A stretch of 38,207 bases of DNA. Source: Phocaeicola_A sp964580305. GTDB lineage: Bacteria > Bacteroidota > Bacteroidia > Bacteroidales > Bacteroidaceae. Positions 7,216-15,785 of the stretch are shown here, one piece after another. The translations under genes and the position numbers were made by a program. The DNA lies in contig CAZOKL010000006.1 of the NCBI GenBank assembly GCA_964580305.1, positions 1-38,207 on the forward strand. Direction: 5' to 3'. The first letter of the stretch is position 1; every line of letters begins with the position of its first letter. The notes beneath the pieces are model-generated. The model worked only from the letters and a program-made list of their open reading frames with translations, was not told the DNA's origin and did not search any database.

Positions 7216-10200
7216 ATGGATCACGCGTCAGAACTCTTAGTCTTTAAAGCCTCGGCCGGTTCTGGAAAAACCTTTACTTTAGCCGTGGAATACATCAAAC
7301 TGCTCATCATCAACCCGGCAGCCTATCGCAACATCCTGGCTGTGACGTTCACCAATAAAGCGACAACGGAAATGAAGGAGCGCATCCTCGGTCAGCTATT
7401 CGGCATTGCCATCGGCGATCCTTCCTCGGATGCCTACCTGAAAGTTGTGTGCGAAGGGCTCAGCATGACTCCTGAAGAAGTCCGTTCACAAGCACACAAA
7501 GCCCTGTCCCTACTCATCCACGACTACAGCCGTTTCCGTGTAGAAACCATCGACTCCTTTTTTCAATCGGTCATGCGCAATCTGGCCCGCGAGCTGGAGC
7601 TTGGAGCCAACATGAACATCGCGCTCAACAATGAGGAGGTGCTTTCCGATGCTGTTGACACAATGATTGAACAGCTCGACCGCCGCTCTCCCATCCTATT
7701 CTGGCTGCTGGAATTCATCCGCGAACGAATAGCCTCGGACAAACGCTGGAACGTGTCGGGAGAAATCAAAAACTTCGGTCGGAACATTTTTGACGAAACT
7801 TATATAGAGAAAGGTGACAGGCTGCGAACAAAACTATCAGATCCACAAATCATTCCGCTATACAAAAAACTGCTGGAAGGCATGCAGGCCGAGGCCATAG
7901 ACGTAATGAACGGTTTTGCCGACCAGTTTTTTAATGTCATTGAAGCTGCCGGTCTGCAACCGGAGGATTTGATTCGCGGAAAGAGTGGCATCATGTCTTA
8001 TTTCAAGAAACTACGCGACAGAGTATGGGGTGACGGCATCCGCAACGCCACGGTGGAGAAATGCCTCCAGTCGGCCGACAACTGGTCGAGCCGCACCTCA
8101 CCCCACCGCAGCCAAATCACGACACTGGCTTCCGAAAAGCTCCTACCCATACTTGAAGATGCCGAAAAGCTGCGTCCAAGCATGGCCAGGACGCTCAACT
8201 CCTGCACGCTCTCCCTGCGCTATCTGAACCAGATGCGCCTGCTGACCCACATTGACGAGGAAGTGCGCACCCTGAACCGCAAGGAAAACCGCTTCCTGCT
8301 TTCTGACACGAATGCTTTACTGCGCCGCCTGATGCAGGAAGGTGACTCCTCATTCATCTTTGAGAAAATCGGGACTTCGCTCCATCACGTGATGATTGAC
8401 GAGTTTCAAGACACCTCGCGGATGCAGTGGAACAATTTCAAGATGCTGCTCCTCGAAGGTCTGTCGCAAGGCGAAGGCAGCCTCATCGTGGGCGATGTCA
8501 AGCAGTCCATCTACCGCTGGCGGGGTGGCGACTGGAGCATTCTGAACAATCTTCGGGGGAAAATGGGCGGCATCTACCCCATCAAGGAAATGAAACTGAC
8601 AACCAACCGGCGCAGCGAGAGCCACATCATTCGCTTCAACAACGAAGTGTTCACTGCCGGAAGCGCCTGGCTGAACAGTCTCTACCGTGACGATTACGGC
8701 GAGGCCTGCACCGAGCTGCAACAAGCTTACTGCGACGTGTGCCAGGACTCTCCAAAGAAAGAAGACAAGGGCTACGTGCACATCGAATTCCTGACGGGCA
8801 ACGAAGAGAAAAGCTATACCGAACTGACGCTGGAGAGTCTGGCATCTCAGGTTGAAAGCCTTGTGTCGGAAGGCGTGCGCCTGCAAGACATCACCATCCT
8901 CGTGCGCAAGAACAAGAACATTCCACTCATTGCCGATTATTTCAGCACGCACTTGCCTTACCGCATCGTGTCTGACGAAGCATTCCGGCTGGACGCATCA
9001 TCGTGCGTCTGCGTACTCATCGACGGACTACGCTGGTTGACAGATAAAAGCGACACAATAGCACTTGCACGTTTAGCCGGCACGTATCAGAAAGAAATCC
9101 TGCATAACGAACTAAGCTGGAACACCATCCTGCTGCACGGACCGGAACACTACGTCCCACAAGAATTCATCACGCGACAAGATGAGCTCCGCCTCATGCC
9201 ACTTTACGAACTGCTCGACCTCCTGCTCGGCCTGTTCGGACTCTCCGGTCAGCACGCACAGGATGCTTACCTATTTGCTTTCTTTGACGCTGTTCTCGAA
9301 TACTTGCAAGAGAATACCTCCGACCTCACTGCCTTCCTCACATATTGGGACGAAAAGTTATGTGCAAAGACCATCCCTTCAGGCGAGCTGAACGGCATAC
9401 GCATCTATTCCATACACAAATCAAAAGGACTGGAATTTCACACTGTGCTCATCCCGTTCTGCGACTGGAGCCTTGAGAACGAGACGCACACACAGATGAT
9501 TTGGTGCACACCGCACGATGCGCCATACGATGAACTTGACATCGTCCCTGTGAATTACGGGCCGACGATGGCACAGTCCACTTATGCCCAAGACTACAAA
9601 CAGGAACGACTGCAGCTGTGGGTGGACAATCTGAACCTGCTCTACGTCGCATTCACCAGGGCGGAAAAAAATCTTTTCGTCTGGGCAAAAGGCGAAGCAA
9701 GAAACTCCATCTCTACCTTATTATATAATAGCCTTTCCCAAGCAGCCTCTGCCTTGGATTCCGAATTCCAGGATGACAAGCCCTTCGAATACGGCACATT
9801 ATGCACATCGGAGGAGCCGGAAAAGAAACAAACCTATGTCAACCGGCTCACCGCCCCACCAGAAAACCTGCCCGTCACCATGCAGACATTCCAGAACAAG
9901 ATTGACTTCCGGCAGTCAAACCGTTCGGCTGACTTTATCCGGGGCGATGAGGATGAAGATGAACAAAGACGATACATCCGCCAGGGACGCTTGCTCCACC
10001 ATGTGTTTGCCACCATCCGAACAACAGCCGACGTGGAGCCAACCTTGCAAGCCATGCAGAGCGAGGGGCTCTTTGACTCTCCAAACGACGTGGAGCGGGC
10101 ACGAAAGCTCATTTCCCGAGCACTCTCACGCCGGGAAGCCAAAGACTGGTTCAGCGACGGATGGGAGCTGTTCAACGAGTGTTCCATCATCTACATGGCA

Positions 10201-10407
10201 CATGGAGAACTTGAGACCCGACGCCCCGACCGGGTGATGATACGTGACGGGCATGTCGTTGTGGTCGACTTCAAGTTTGGCAAACACAGCGAAACCTACA
10301 ACGAACAGGTACGGGGCTACATGAGCCTGCTCCGCGACATGGGTTACACAGACGTGCATGGCTATCTGTGGTACGTATATAAAAATGAATTAATATCAGT
10401 GAACTAA
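7216..10407 (+). CDS. addA: AddA/RecB-like UvrD-family helicase-nuclease
   Basis: Helicase-nuclease subunit that processes double-strand breaks for RecA-dependent repair, acting with the downstream AddB-like protein. Superfamily 1 helicase motifs appear in order: Walker A ASAGSGKT (residues 12-19), VMIDEFQDTS near 391, GDVKQSIYRWRGG near 425, IYSIHKSKGLEF near 729 and LLYVAFTRA near 807. The C-terminus is a RecB-family nuclease with LHHVF (about 925), RPDRV (about 1001) and VVVDFKFG (about 1013). I chose the ATG at 7216 (MDHASELLVFKASAG) because it puts the P-loop at the usual distance; the frame is open to a TTG at 7189. 1063 residues. The addB start follows its stop by 5 bp. Confidence 0.9.
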   Translation: MDHASELLVFKASAGSGKTFTLAVEYIKLLIINPAAYRNILAVTFTNKATTEMKERILGQLFGIAIGDPSSDAYLKVVCEGLSMTPEEVRSQAHKALSLLIHDYSRFRVETIDSFFQSVMRNLARELELGANMNIALNNEEVLSDAVDTMIEQLDRRSPILFWLLEFIRERIASDKRWNVSGEIKNFGRNIFDETYIEKGDRLRTKLSDPQIIPLYKKLLEGMQAEAIDVMNGFADQFFNVIEAAGLQPEDLIRGKSGIMSYFKKLRDRVWGDGIRNATVEKCLQSADNWSSRTSPHRSQITTLASEKLLPILEDAEKLRPSMARTLNSCTLSLRYLNQMRLLTHIDEEVRTLNRKENRFLLSDTNALLRRLMQEGDSSFIFEKIGTSLHHVMIDEFQDTSRMQWNNFKMLLLEGLSQGEGSLIVGDVKQSIYRWRGGDWSILNNLRGKMGGIYPIKEMKLTTNRRSESHIIRFNNEVFTAGSAWLNSLYRDDYGEACTELQQAYCDVCQDSPKKEDKGYVHIEFLTGNEEKSYTELTLESLASQVESLVSEGVRLQDITILVRKNKNIPLIADYFSTHLPYRIVSDEAFRLDASSCVCVLIDGLRWLTDKSDTIALARLAGTYQKEILHNELSWNTILLHGPEHYVPQEFITRQDELRLMPLYELLDLLLGLFGLSGQHAQDAYLFAFFDAVLEYLQENTSDLTAFLTYWDEKLCAKTIPSGELNGIRIYSIHKSKGLEFHTVLIPFCDWSLENETHTQMIWCTPHDAPYDELDIVPVNYGPTMAQSTYAQDYKQERLQLWVDNLNLLYVAFTRAEKNLFVWAKGEARNSISTLLYNSLSQAASALDSEFQDDKPFEYGTLCTSEEPEKKQTYVNRLTAPPENLPVTMQTFQNKIDFRQSNRSADFIRGDEDEDEQRRYIRQGRLLHHVFATIRTTADVEPTLQAMQSEGLFDSPNDVERARKLISRALSRREAKDWFSDGWELFNECSIIYMAHGELETRRPDRVMIRDGHVVVVDFKFGKHSETYNEQVRGYMSLLRDMGYTDVHGYLWYVYKNELISVN

Positions 10408-10412
10408 GAACT

Positions 10413-13262
10413 ATGGAAGCATTCCTCAAAATGGTGGCCGAAGACTTGTATGACAAGCTCCAAGGCGACTTCTCACATACAGCCATCATCTTCCCCAACA
10501 AACGGGCCGGACTGTTCTTCAACGAATATCTGGCCGCACGGGCCGGGCATCCGATATGGTCGCCCGCTTACCTGACCATCAGCGAATTGTTCCGCTCTCT
10601 GAGCGACAAGCAACCGGGCGACCCCATCGAACTGGTCTGCCTCCTGTATGACGTCTTTCGGGAAGCGACCAAAAGCCAAGAGACGCTGGACGAATTTTAC
10701 TTTTGGGGAGAACTTCTGATCAGCGATTTCGACGATATGGACAAGAATCGTGTCAACGCCGATCACCTCTTTGCCAACCTGCAAGATCTCAAGGCGTATG
10801 ACACACTCGACTTCCTCTCTGAAGAACAGTCAGAAGCCATCCGACAATTCTTCAAAAACTTCTCTCCGGCCCAAACAACAGAACTCAAACAACGCTTCAT
10901 TACGCTGTGGAATGTGCTGGGCGACATCTACCACCGCTTCCAAGAGACACTGGCGAAAAACGGCATCGCCTATGAGGGGATGCTCTACAGAGAGGTGTGT
11001 GAGTCACTACGCCCGGAGAAACTTCCCTACGAGCACTATGTCCTTGTCGGCTTCAACGTGCTGAACAAGACAGAACATCTATTGTTTCAAATGCTGCAAG
11101 ACGCCGGCAAGGCAATGTTCTATTGGGACTACGACATCACCTACCTCCACACCCCCAATCACGAAGCCGGCGAATTCATCCGGCGAAACCTCCGTGACTT
11201 CCCCTCGGAACTCCCAGAAGAGCGTTTCGATATTTTCAGTCGAAAGAAGGACATCGTTTATGTCGCAGCATCGACCGAAAACGCACAAACACGCTTCCTC
11301 CCCGAATGGCTACGTGCACACATCGGACAGAAGGAGTCGGAAACAGCCGTGGTGCTCTGTAACGAAACCCTCCTCCAGCCCGTGTTCCACTCTCTGCCGA
11401 CCGATGCGGTGAAGCATGTGAACATCACCATGGGCTTCCCCCTCTCCCAGACACCGGTGCACAGCTTGGTGGACGCCCTGACAGACTTGCAGACGGCCGG
11501 ATACCATCCGGACACCGGACGGTATGACTACCAACAGGTGGACATTGTGCTGAAGCATCCCTACGTCCGTACACTTTCTGCACAGGCTGATGCTCTGAGA
11601 CACGACCTGACACAGCACAACCGTTTTTATCCTCTCCCCTCTGAATTGCAGGCCGACGACGTGCTCACCACGCTGTTCACACCCGTGACCGACAACCTAC
11701 AGCTGTGCATCTATCTGGAATCCGTTCTCGAACGCGTCGCCTCCATCTATCGTGAGGATTCGCCGACCGACAGCCCTTTCGAGCAACTCTATCGTGAATC
11801 GCTTTTCCAAACCTACACCACCGTGAACCGTTTTCGCCGCCTCATCGAGAACGGCACACTACGGGTGCTTACGTCCACACTGACCATCCTACTGAACAAA
11901 GTGCTGGCATCGACATCCATCCCCTTTCACGGCGAACCGGCCATCGGACTGCAAGTCATGGGTGTGCTGGAGACACGCAACCTCGACTTTAAGAACGTCG
12001 TGATGCTCTCGCTCAACGAAGGCCAACTGCCCAAGGGCAACGGTGACTCTTCATTCATCCCCTACAACCTGCGCAAAGCTTTCGGCATGACACTCCTTGA
12101 ACACAAGAACGCCGTCTATGCCTACTACTTCTACCGCCTCATGCAACGTGCCGAACACGTCGCATTGCTCTACAACACATCCTCCGACGGACTGAACCGC
12201 GGTGAAATGTCACGCTTCATGCTGCAAATGCTCACCGAAAGCCCGCACCCCGTCAGAAAGTTTTCAGTCGTGGCCGGGCAACACCCCATGACACCTGACA
12301 TCATTTGCATCGACAAGTCAGAAAAGATTCTGGAACGACTGCACAGCCGCTTCGATGTCAGCCGGAAAGGATTCATCTCCCCCTCGGCACTCAACACCTA
12401 CCTCGACTGCCGCCTGAAGTTCTATTTCTATTACGTCGCCGGCCTTCGCCCGAAGGCAGAGATAAGCATGGAAATCGACTCAGCCATGTTCGGCAGCCTA
12501 TTTCACCGCAGTGCCGAACTCATCTATCGCGACTTGACCACTCATGGGAATATCATTCAAAAAGCCGACATCGAAGCCCTGCTCAAGGACCGGACGAAGT
12601 TGGAACGTTATGTCGACACAGCCTTCAAGGAAAAGTTCTTCAAGGTGGGGCCGAACGAGAAACCGGAATACAACGGACTGCAACTGCTCAACTCCGAGGT
12701 CATCGTCAGCTACGTCAGCCAACTGCTGGAAAAAGACTTCTATTATGCCCCCTTCACGATGGTCGACATGGAAAAACAGGTTTTCGAAGATTTCACCATC
12801 AAGACATCCTCCGGCCCCCGCACACTCCGCATCGGCGGCATCATCGACCGCATGGACAGCAAGGACGGCACGCTCCGCATCGTCGACTACAAGACAGGTG
12901 GTGAGCCATCGACGGTGGCCAACATCGAATCGCTTTTCATTCCAGCCGAAAAACGCCCCGGCTATGTGTTGCAGACCTTTATGTACGCCGCCATCCTGAC
13001 CCGCCAACAGACGATGCCCGTCGCGCCGTCGCTGCTCTACATCCACAAAGCTGCATCGCCCGACTATTCGCCCATCATACGTATGGGAGAAGCTTACAAG
13101 GAGAAAACACCCGTGTGCGACTTCCGGCCCTACGACAAGGAATTCCGTGCCTGCCTGCAAGAATTGTTAGAGGAAATTTTTCACCCCAGCATCGCTTTCA
13201 CTCAGACGGAATTTGCTTCCCATTGCTCCTATTGCGACTTTCGCAAGCTTTGCCGGCGCTAA
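10413..13262 (+). CDS. addB: AddB-like nuclease subunit with Fe-S-type cysteine set (PD-(D/E)XK)
   Basis: Partner of AddA in a Bacteroidota AddAB-type break-processing enzyme; 949 residues. The C-terminal nuclease has CRLKFYFYY (Cys near 665), GGIIDRMD near 807, IVDYKTGG near 822 and the terminal cluster HCSYCDFRKLC (about 937-947). One early and three late cysteines are the pattern that holds a 4Fe-4S cluster in AddB and related nucleases. The N-terminus (TAIIFPNKRAGLFFNEYL) is helicase-like but shows no Walker A GKT/GKS, so ATP-driven motion should come from AddA only. Weak hairpin terminator just downstream. Confidence 0.88.
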   Translation: MEAFLKMVAEDLYDKLQGDFSHTAIIFPNKRAGLFFNEYLAARAGHPIWSPAYLTISELFRSLSDKQPGDPIELVCLLYDVFREATKSQETLDEFYFWGELLISDFDDMDKNRVNADHLFANLQDLKAYDTLDFLSEEQSEAIRQFFKNFSPAQTTELKQRFITLWNVLGDIYHRFQETLAKNGIAYEGMLYREVCESLRPEKLPYEHYVLVGFNVLNKTEHLLFQMLQDAGKAMFYWDYDITYLHTPNHEAGEFIRRNLRDFPSELPEERFDIFSRKKDIVYVAASTENAQTRFLPEWLRAHIGQKESETAVVLCNETLLQPVFHSLPTDAVKHVNITMGFPLSQTPVHSLVDALTDLQTAGYHPDTGRYDYQQVDIVLKHPYVRTLSAQADALRHDLTQHNRFYPLPSELQADDVLTTLFTPVTDNLQLCIYLESVLERVASIYREDSPTDSPFEQLYRESLFQTYTTVNRFRRLIENGTLRVLTSTLTILLNKVLASTSIPFHGEPAIGLQVMGVLETRNLDFKNVVMLSLNEGQLPKGNGDSSFIPYNLRKAFGMTLLEHKNAVYAYYFYRLMQRAEHVALLYNTSSDGLNRGEMSRFMLQMLTESPHPVRKFSVVAGQHPMTPDIICIDKSEKILERLHSRFDVSRKGFISPSALNTYLDCRLKFYFYYVAGLRPKAEISMEIDSAMFGSLFHRSAELIYRDLTTHGNIIQKADIEALLKDRTKLERYVDTAFKEKFFKVGPNEKPEYNGLQLLNSEVIVSYVSQLLEKDFYYAPFTMVDMEKQVFEDFTIKTSSGPRTLRIGGIIDRMDSKDGTLRIVDYKTGGEPSTVANIESLFIPAEKRPGYVLQTFMYAAILTRQQTMPVAPSLLYIHKAASPDYSPIIRMGEAYKEKTPVCDFRPYDKEFRACLQELLEEIFHPSIAFTQTEFASHCSYCDFRKLCRR

Positions 13263-13272
13263 AAAACGGGGC

Positions 13273-13301
13273 CGCATCCGATTGTTTTTAGATGCGTATT
13301 T
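13273..13301. terminator. Weak, possibly bidirectional terminator between addB and the convergent MFS gene
   Basis: CGCATC (13273-13278) and GATGCG (13291-13296) pair around a 12-nt loop. On the plus side an AT-rich stretch with short T runs follows; on the minus side a six-T run lies a few bases beyond. The stem has only 6 bp, so support is modest. Confidence 0.35.
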
Positions 13302-13336
13302 ATGTATTTTTGAAAATCTGACATCCGCGCCAATGT

Positions 13337-14485
13337 CTAAGCCTGCCGGAGACGGTAATTGAAGAACACGAACACGCCTGTGCCCAGCAAGGCAAAGGTC
13401 GAACCGACCAAGGCCGAATATTCCACACCCAGCCCGGCATCAATCGGCAGACCGCCGAAAAACGCACCCATGGCATTGCCCAAATTGAAAGCCAGTTGCA
13501 CCATTGCTCCGCCCATAAGTTCTCCACCTGGGGAGTGACGCAACAGGAGTAACTGCTGAGGTGACGACGAAGCGAAGAGACTGCCCGTGCACACACACAT
13601 GAGCAGCAGAGAAATCCAAGAATATGATGCCAGAAAAAATATCAAGAGCAATGAAAGACAGGCTAGAAACTGCGTGCACATGGACACGACAGAAGGCGAA
13701 AAACGGTCAGACAGCGTGCCGCCCAGATAGTTACCCACACACATGCTACTGCCGGCCAGGAGCATCAGCACGGGCATTACACCAACGTGAAACCCAGACA
13801 CATCAGTCATCAGCGGATTCACATAGCTATACCAACAAAAGATGCCACCATTGCCCAACATCGTGGCCGCAATCAACAACCAAGGCTGTGGTTTCTTCAG
13901 GAAACGAAACTGCCCTTTCAGATTTGTCTTGGGCATGGCAGGCAGAACGGGAATCCAGCGATAGATGAACCATGTCGTCACCAAGCCCCACACCGTAGCA
14001 AAAGCAAACACCACGCGCCAGGAGAGATAATGTCCCAGCAGGTTGCCCAATGGAACGCCCATCAAGTTGGCCACCGTCATGCCCATCATCATCGTGGCCA
14101 CAGCCGACGTACTTTTTCCCTTCTCAGCCAGGCAGTTGGCGATAATGACACCTGTCCCGAAATAGGCACCGTGAGGGACGCCAGCGATGAAGCGGGCACA
14201 GAGTGTGAGTCCATAGTTGGGTGAAATGGTCGTGACAAAGTTGCCCACAATGAACACTGTCATCAAAGCAAACAGGATGCGACGCAAAGGCCAGTTATGA
14301 GTGATGATGACCATCAATGGCGCACCCACACACACTCCCAACGCATAAGCAGAAATCAAATGTCCGGTTTCAGGCAGAGATATGCCGAAATCAGCTGCCA
14401 CATCAGGCAAGATACTCATCATGATGTATTCGGCAATGCCCAGACCAAATGTCCCGAAAGACAAAGCATAAAGTCCTTTTTTCAT
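13337..14485 (-). CDS. MFS transporter of the drug/sugar efflux (AraJ-like) type
   Basis: Twelve-segment major facilitator protein of 382 residues in the plasma membrane, resembling DHA1/AraJ-type exporters. The N-terminus MKKGLYALSFGTFGLGIAEY is typical, as is the motif in ARFIAGVPHGAYFGTG near residue 98, and the family stretch MGMTVANLMGVPLGNLLGHY near 132. The substrate cannot be read from the sequence; relatives export sugars or drugs. It lies 118 bp downstream of the cysteine desulfidase gene on the same strand, but a strong terminator (14538-14575) separates them, so it is probably transcribed independently. Confidence 0.85.
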   Translation of the reverse strand: MKKGLYALSFGTFGLGIAEYIMMSILPDVAADFGISLPETGHLISAYALGVCVGAPLMVIITHNWPLRRILFALMTVFIVGNFVTTISPNYGLTLCARFIAGVPHGAYFGTGVIIANCLAEKGKSTSAVATMMMGMTVANLMGVPLGNLLGHYLSWRVVFAFATVWGLVTTWFIYRWIPVLPAMPKTNLKGQFRFLKKPQPWLLIAATMLGNGGIFCWYSYVNPLMTDVSGFHVGVMPVLMLLAGSSMCVGNYLGGTLSDRFSPSVVSMCTQFLACLSLLLIFFLASYSWISLLLMCVCTGSLFASSSPQQLLLLRHSPGGELMGGAMVQLAFNLGNAMGAFFGGLPIDAGLGVEYSALVGSTFALLGTGVFVFFNYRLRQA

Positions 14486-14537
14486 TGCGTTTGTTTTTAA
14501 TAAAAGTTCTTTTCAAAATCGTGCGCAAAGAAACAAC

Positions 14538-14575
14538 AAAAAAGGTTGCCTCCGTCTCTGGAAACAACCTTTTTT
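14538..14575 (-). terminator. Terminator after the cysteine desulfidase gene
   Basis: Minus-strand RNA forms AAAAAAGGUUGUUUCC, loop agagac, then GGAGGCAACCUUUUUU. Two pairs are G-U wobbles that would be mismatches on the plus strand, so the direction is minus. It ends the dsbD-cyuA transcription unit 30 bases after the cyuA stop. Confidence 0.8.
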
Positions 14576-14603
14576 ATGATACTCGCAATGATACCGCTCG
14601 AAG

Positions 14604-15752
14604 TCAACAGCCTTTGTGTGTCATGATATCGAGCACGAGGTTATCAGTCTCATTCATGCCCACTGAACCGATGCGCGTCATGTTGCTAATGCACTTGTCC
14701 ACATCGTCGTCAATGATGCCTTCTACTGACGTCACGTAACGTTGCTGCATAGCCATCATGGCAGAAAGCACAGCTGTAGACACGCCTGTAACCAACTTCA
14801 TGGCACAGCTCGGTTTGGCTCCATCACAGAGCATACCTGTCAGATTGGCCACCATATTTTTGACAGCATACACTGTCTGGTCATAGTTACCACCCATCAG
14901 GTAAGTAACGCCACAAGCCGAACCGGTCGCAGCCACCACGCAACCGCACAGCGCAGAAAGACGTCCCAAACTTTGCTTGATGTAAATGACAGTCAGATGG
15001 CTCAACGTCAAGGCACGCACCAATTCTTCATGGCTNNNNNNNNNNNNNNNNNNNNNNNNNNNNNNNNNNNNNNNNNNNNNNNNNNNNNNNNNNNNNNNNN
15101 NNNNNNNNNNNNNNNNNNNNNNNNNNNNNNNNNNNGCCTTGTTCAGACGTTTGGCTTCCATAATGAACTCAATTTCATCCAGCGGAGTCGTCATCGCAAA
15201 GTCATAGACTTTACGGAATGTGAGTTCAACGTCCTTACCTTCAGCCTCAGCTTGCGCGCCATTTTGTCTGTCGAACAACACTGTGTCGTCTTTAGCAACA
15301 TAGACAAAGTTCGTGTGCCCTCCGGAAATGATAGCCTTCGATGCATGATCTCCAGCTTCGCAGATAACTTCGATATAAAGTTTTTCCGTGATATTCTCTT
15401 TCAGCGAAATACTGATGCGTTTTTCAGCAATGAAAGCTTTCCCTTTCTCCACAGCATCAGGTGTAGAGTCTTTCAACACTTCAAGCTGATATTCAGACTT
15501 GCCGATCAAAGCTCCCAATGCTACAGCAATAGGCAAACCAATCATCTCCGTTCCTGGGATACCCACACCCATTGCATTCTTCAAGATATTTGCACTCAAA
15601 TATAATGAAATGCGTTCTGGCAAGCAACCGAGTGTCTCCGTAGCCTTAGCCACACACAGAGCCACTGCTACCGGCTCCGTGCAACCTATGGCAGGCACCA
15701 CCTCACGCTGCATCAGGGCTATGATTTGTTTTCTTTCTGCTAAATCTAACAT
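14604..15752 (-). CDS. cyuA: L-cysteine desulfidase family protein (CyuA/YhaM), interrupted by an assembly gap
   Basis: Predicted [4Fe-4S] enzyme breaking L-cysteine into pyruvate, ammonia and sulfide. The N-terminal part starts MLDLAERKQIIALMQ and has AIGCTEP with Cys24, matching the catalytic Cys25 region of the Methanocaldococcus enzyme. Further N-terminal family features are NAMGVGIPGT and SGGHTNFVY. The C-terminal part has CGCVVAATGSACG and MLCDGAKPSC, which carry the cluster cysteines. A run of 100 N (15036-15135) breaks the gene; counted through the N the product is 382 residues, against about 430 for the family, so the real gap is probably larger. The annotation joins both sides as one gene. 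It follows dsbD by 33 bp on the same strand. Confidence 0.85.
   Translation of the reverse strand: MLDLAERKQIIALMQREVVPAIGCTEPVAVALCVAKATETLGCLPERISLYLSANILKNAMGVGIPGTEMIGLPIAVALGALIGKSEYQLEVLKDSTPDAVEKGKAFIAEKRISISLKENITEKLYIEVICEAGDHASKAIISGGHTNFVYVAKDDTVLFDRQNGAQAEAEGKDVELTFRKVYDFAMTTPLDEIEFIMEAKRLNKXXXXXXXXXXXXXXXXXXXXXXXXXXXXXXXXXXSHEELVRALTLSHLTVIYIKQSLGRLSALCGCVVAATGSACGVTYLMGGNYDQTVYAVKNMVANLTGMLCDGAKPSCAMKLVTGVSTAVLSAMMAMQQRYVTSVEGIIDDDVDKCISNMTRIGSVGMNETDNLVLDIMTHKGC
15036..15135. other. Assembly gap (100 N) inside the cysteine desulfidase gene
   Basis: Exactly 100 N, the usual placeholder for a gap of unknown size. Both flanks encode the same protein family in the same direction, so the gap is internal to the gene. 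Confidence 0.97.
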
Positions 15753-15785
15753 GCTGATTATATAATTAGGATAGACTTTTAGAGC

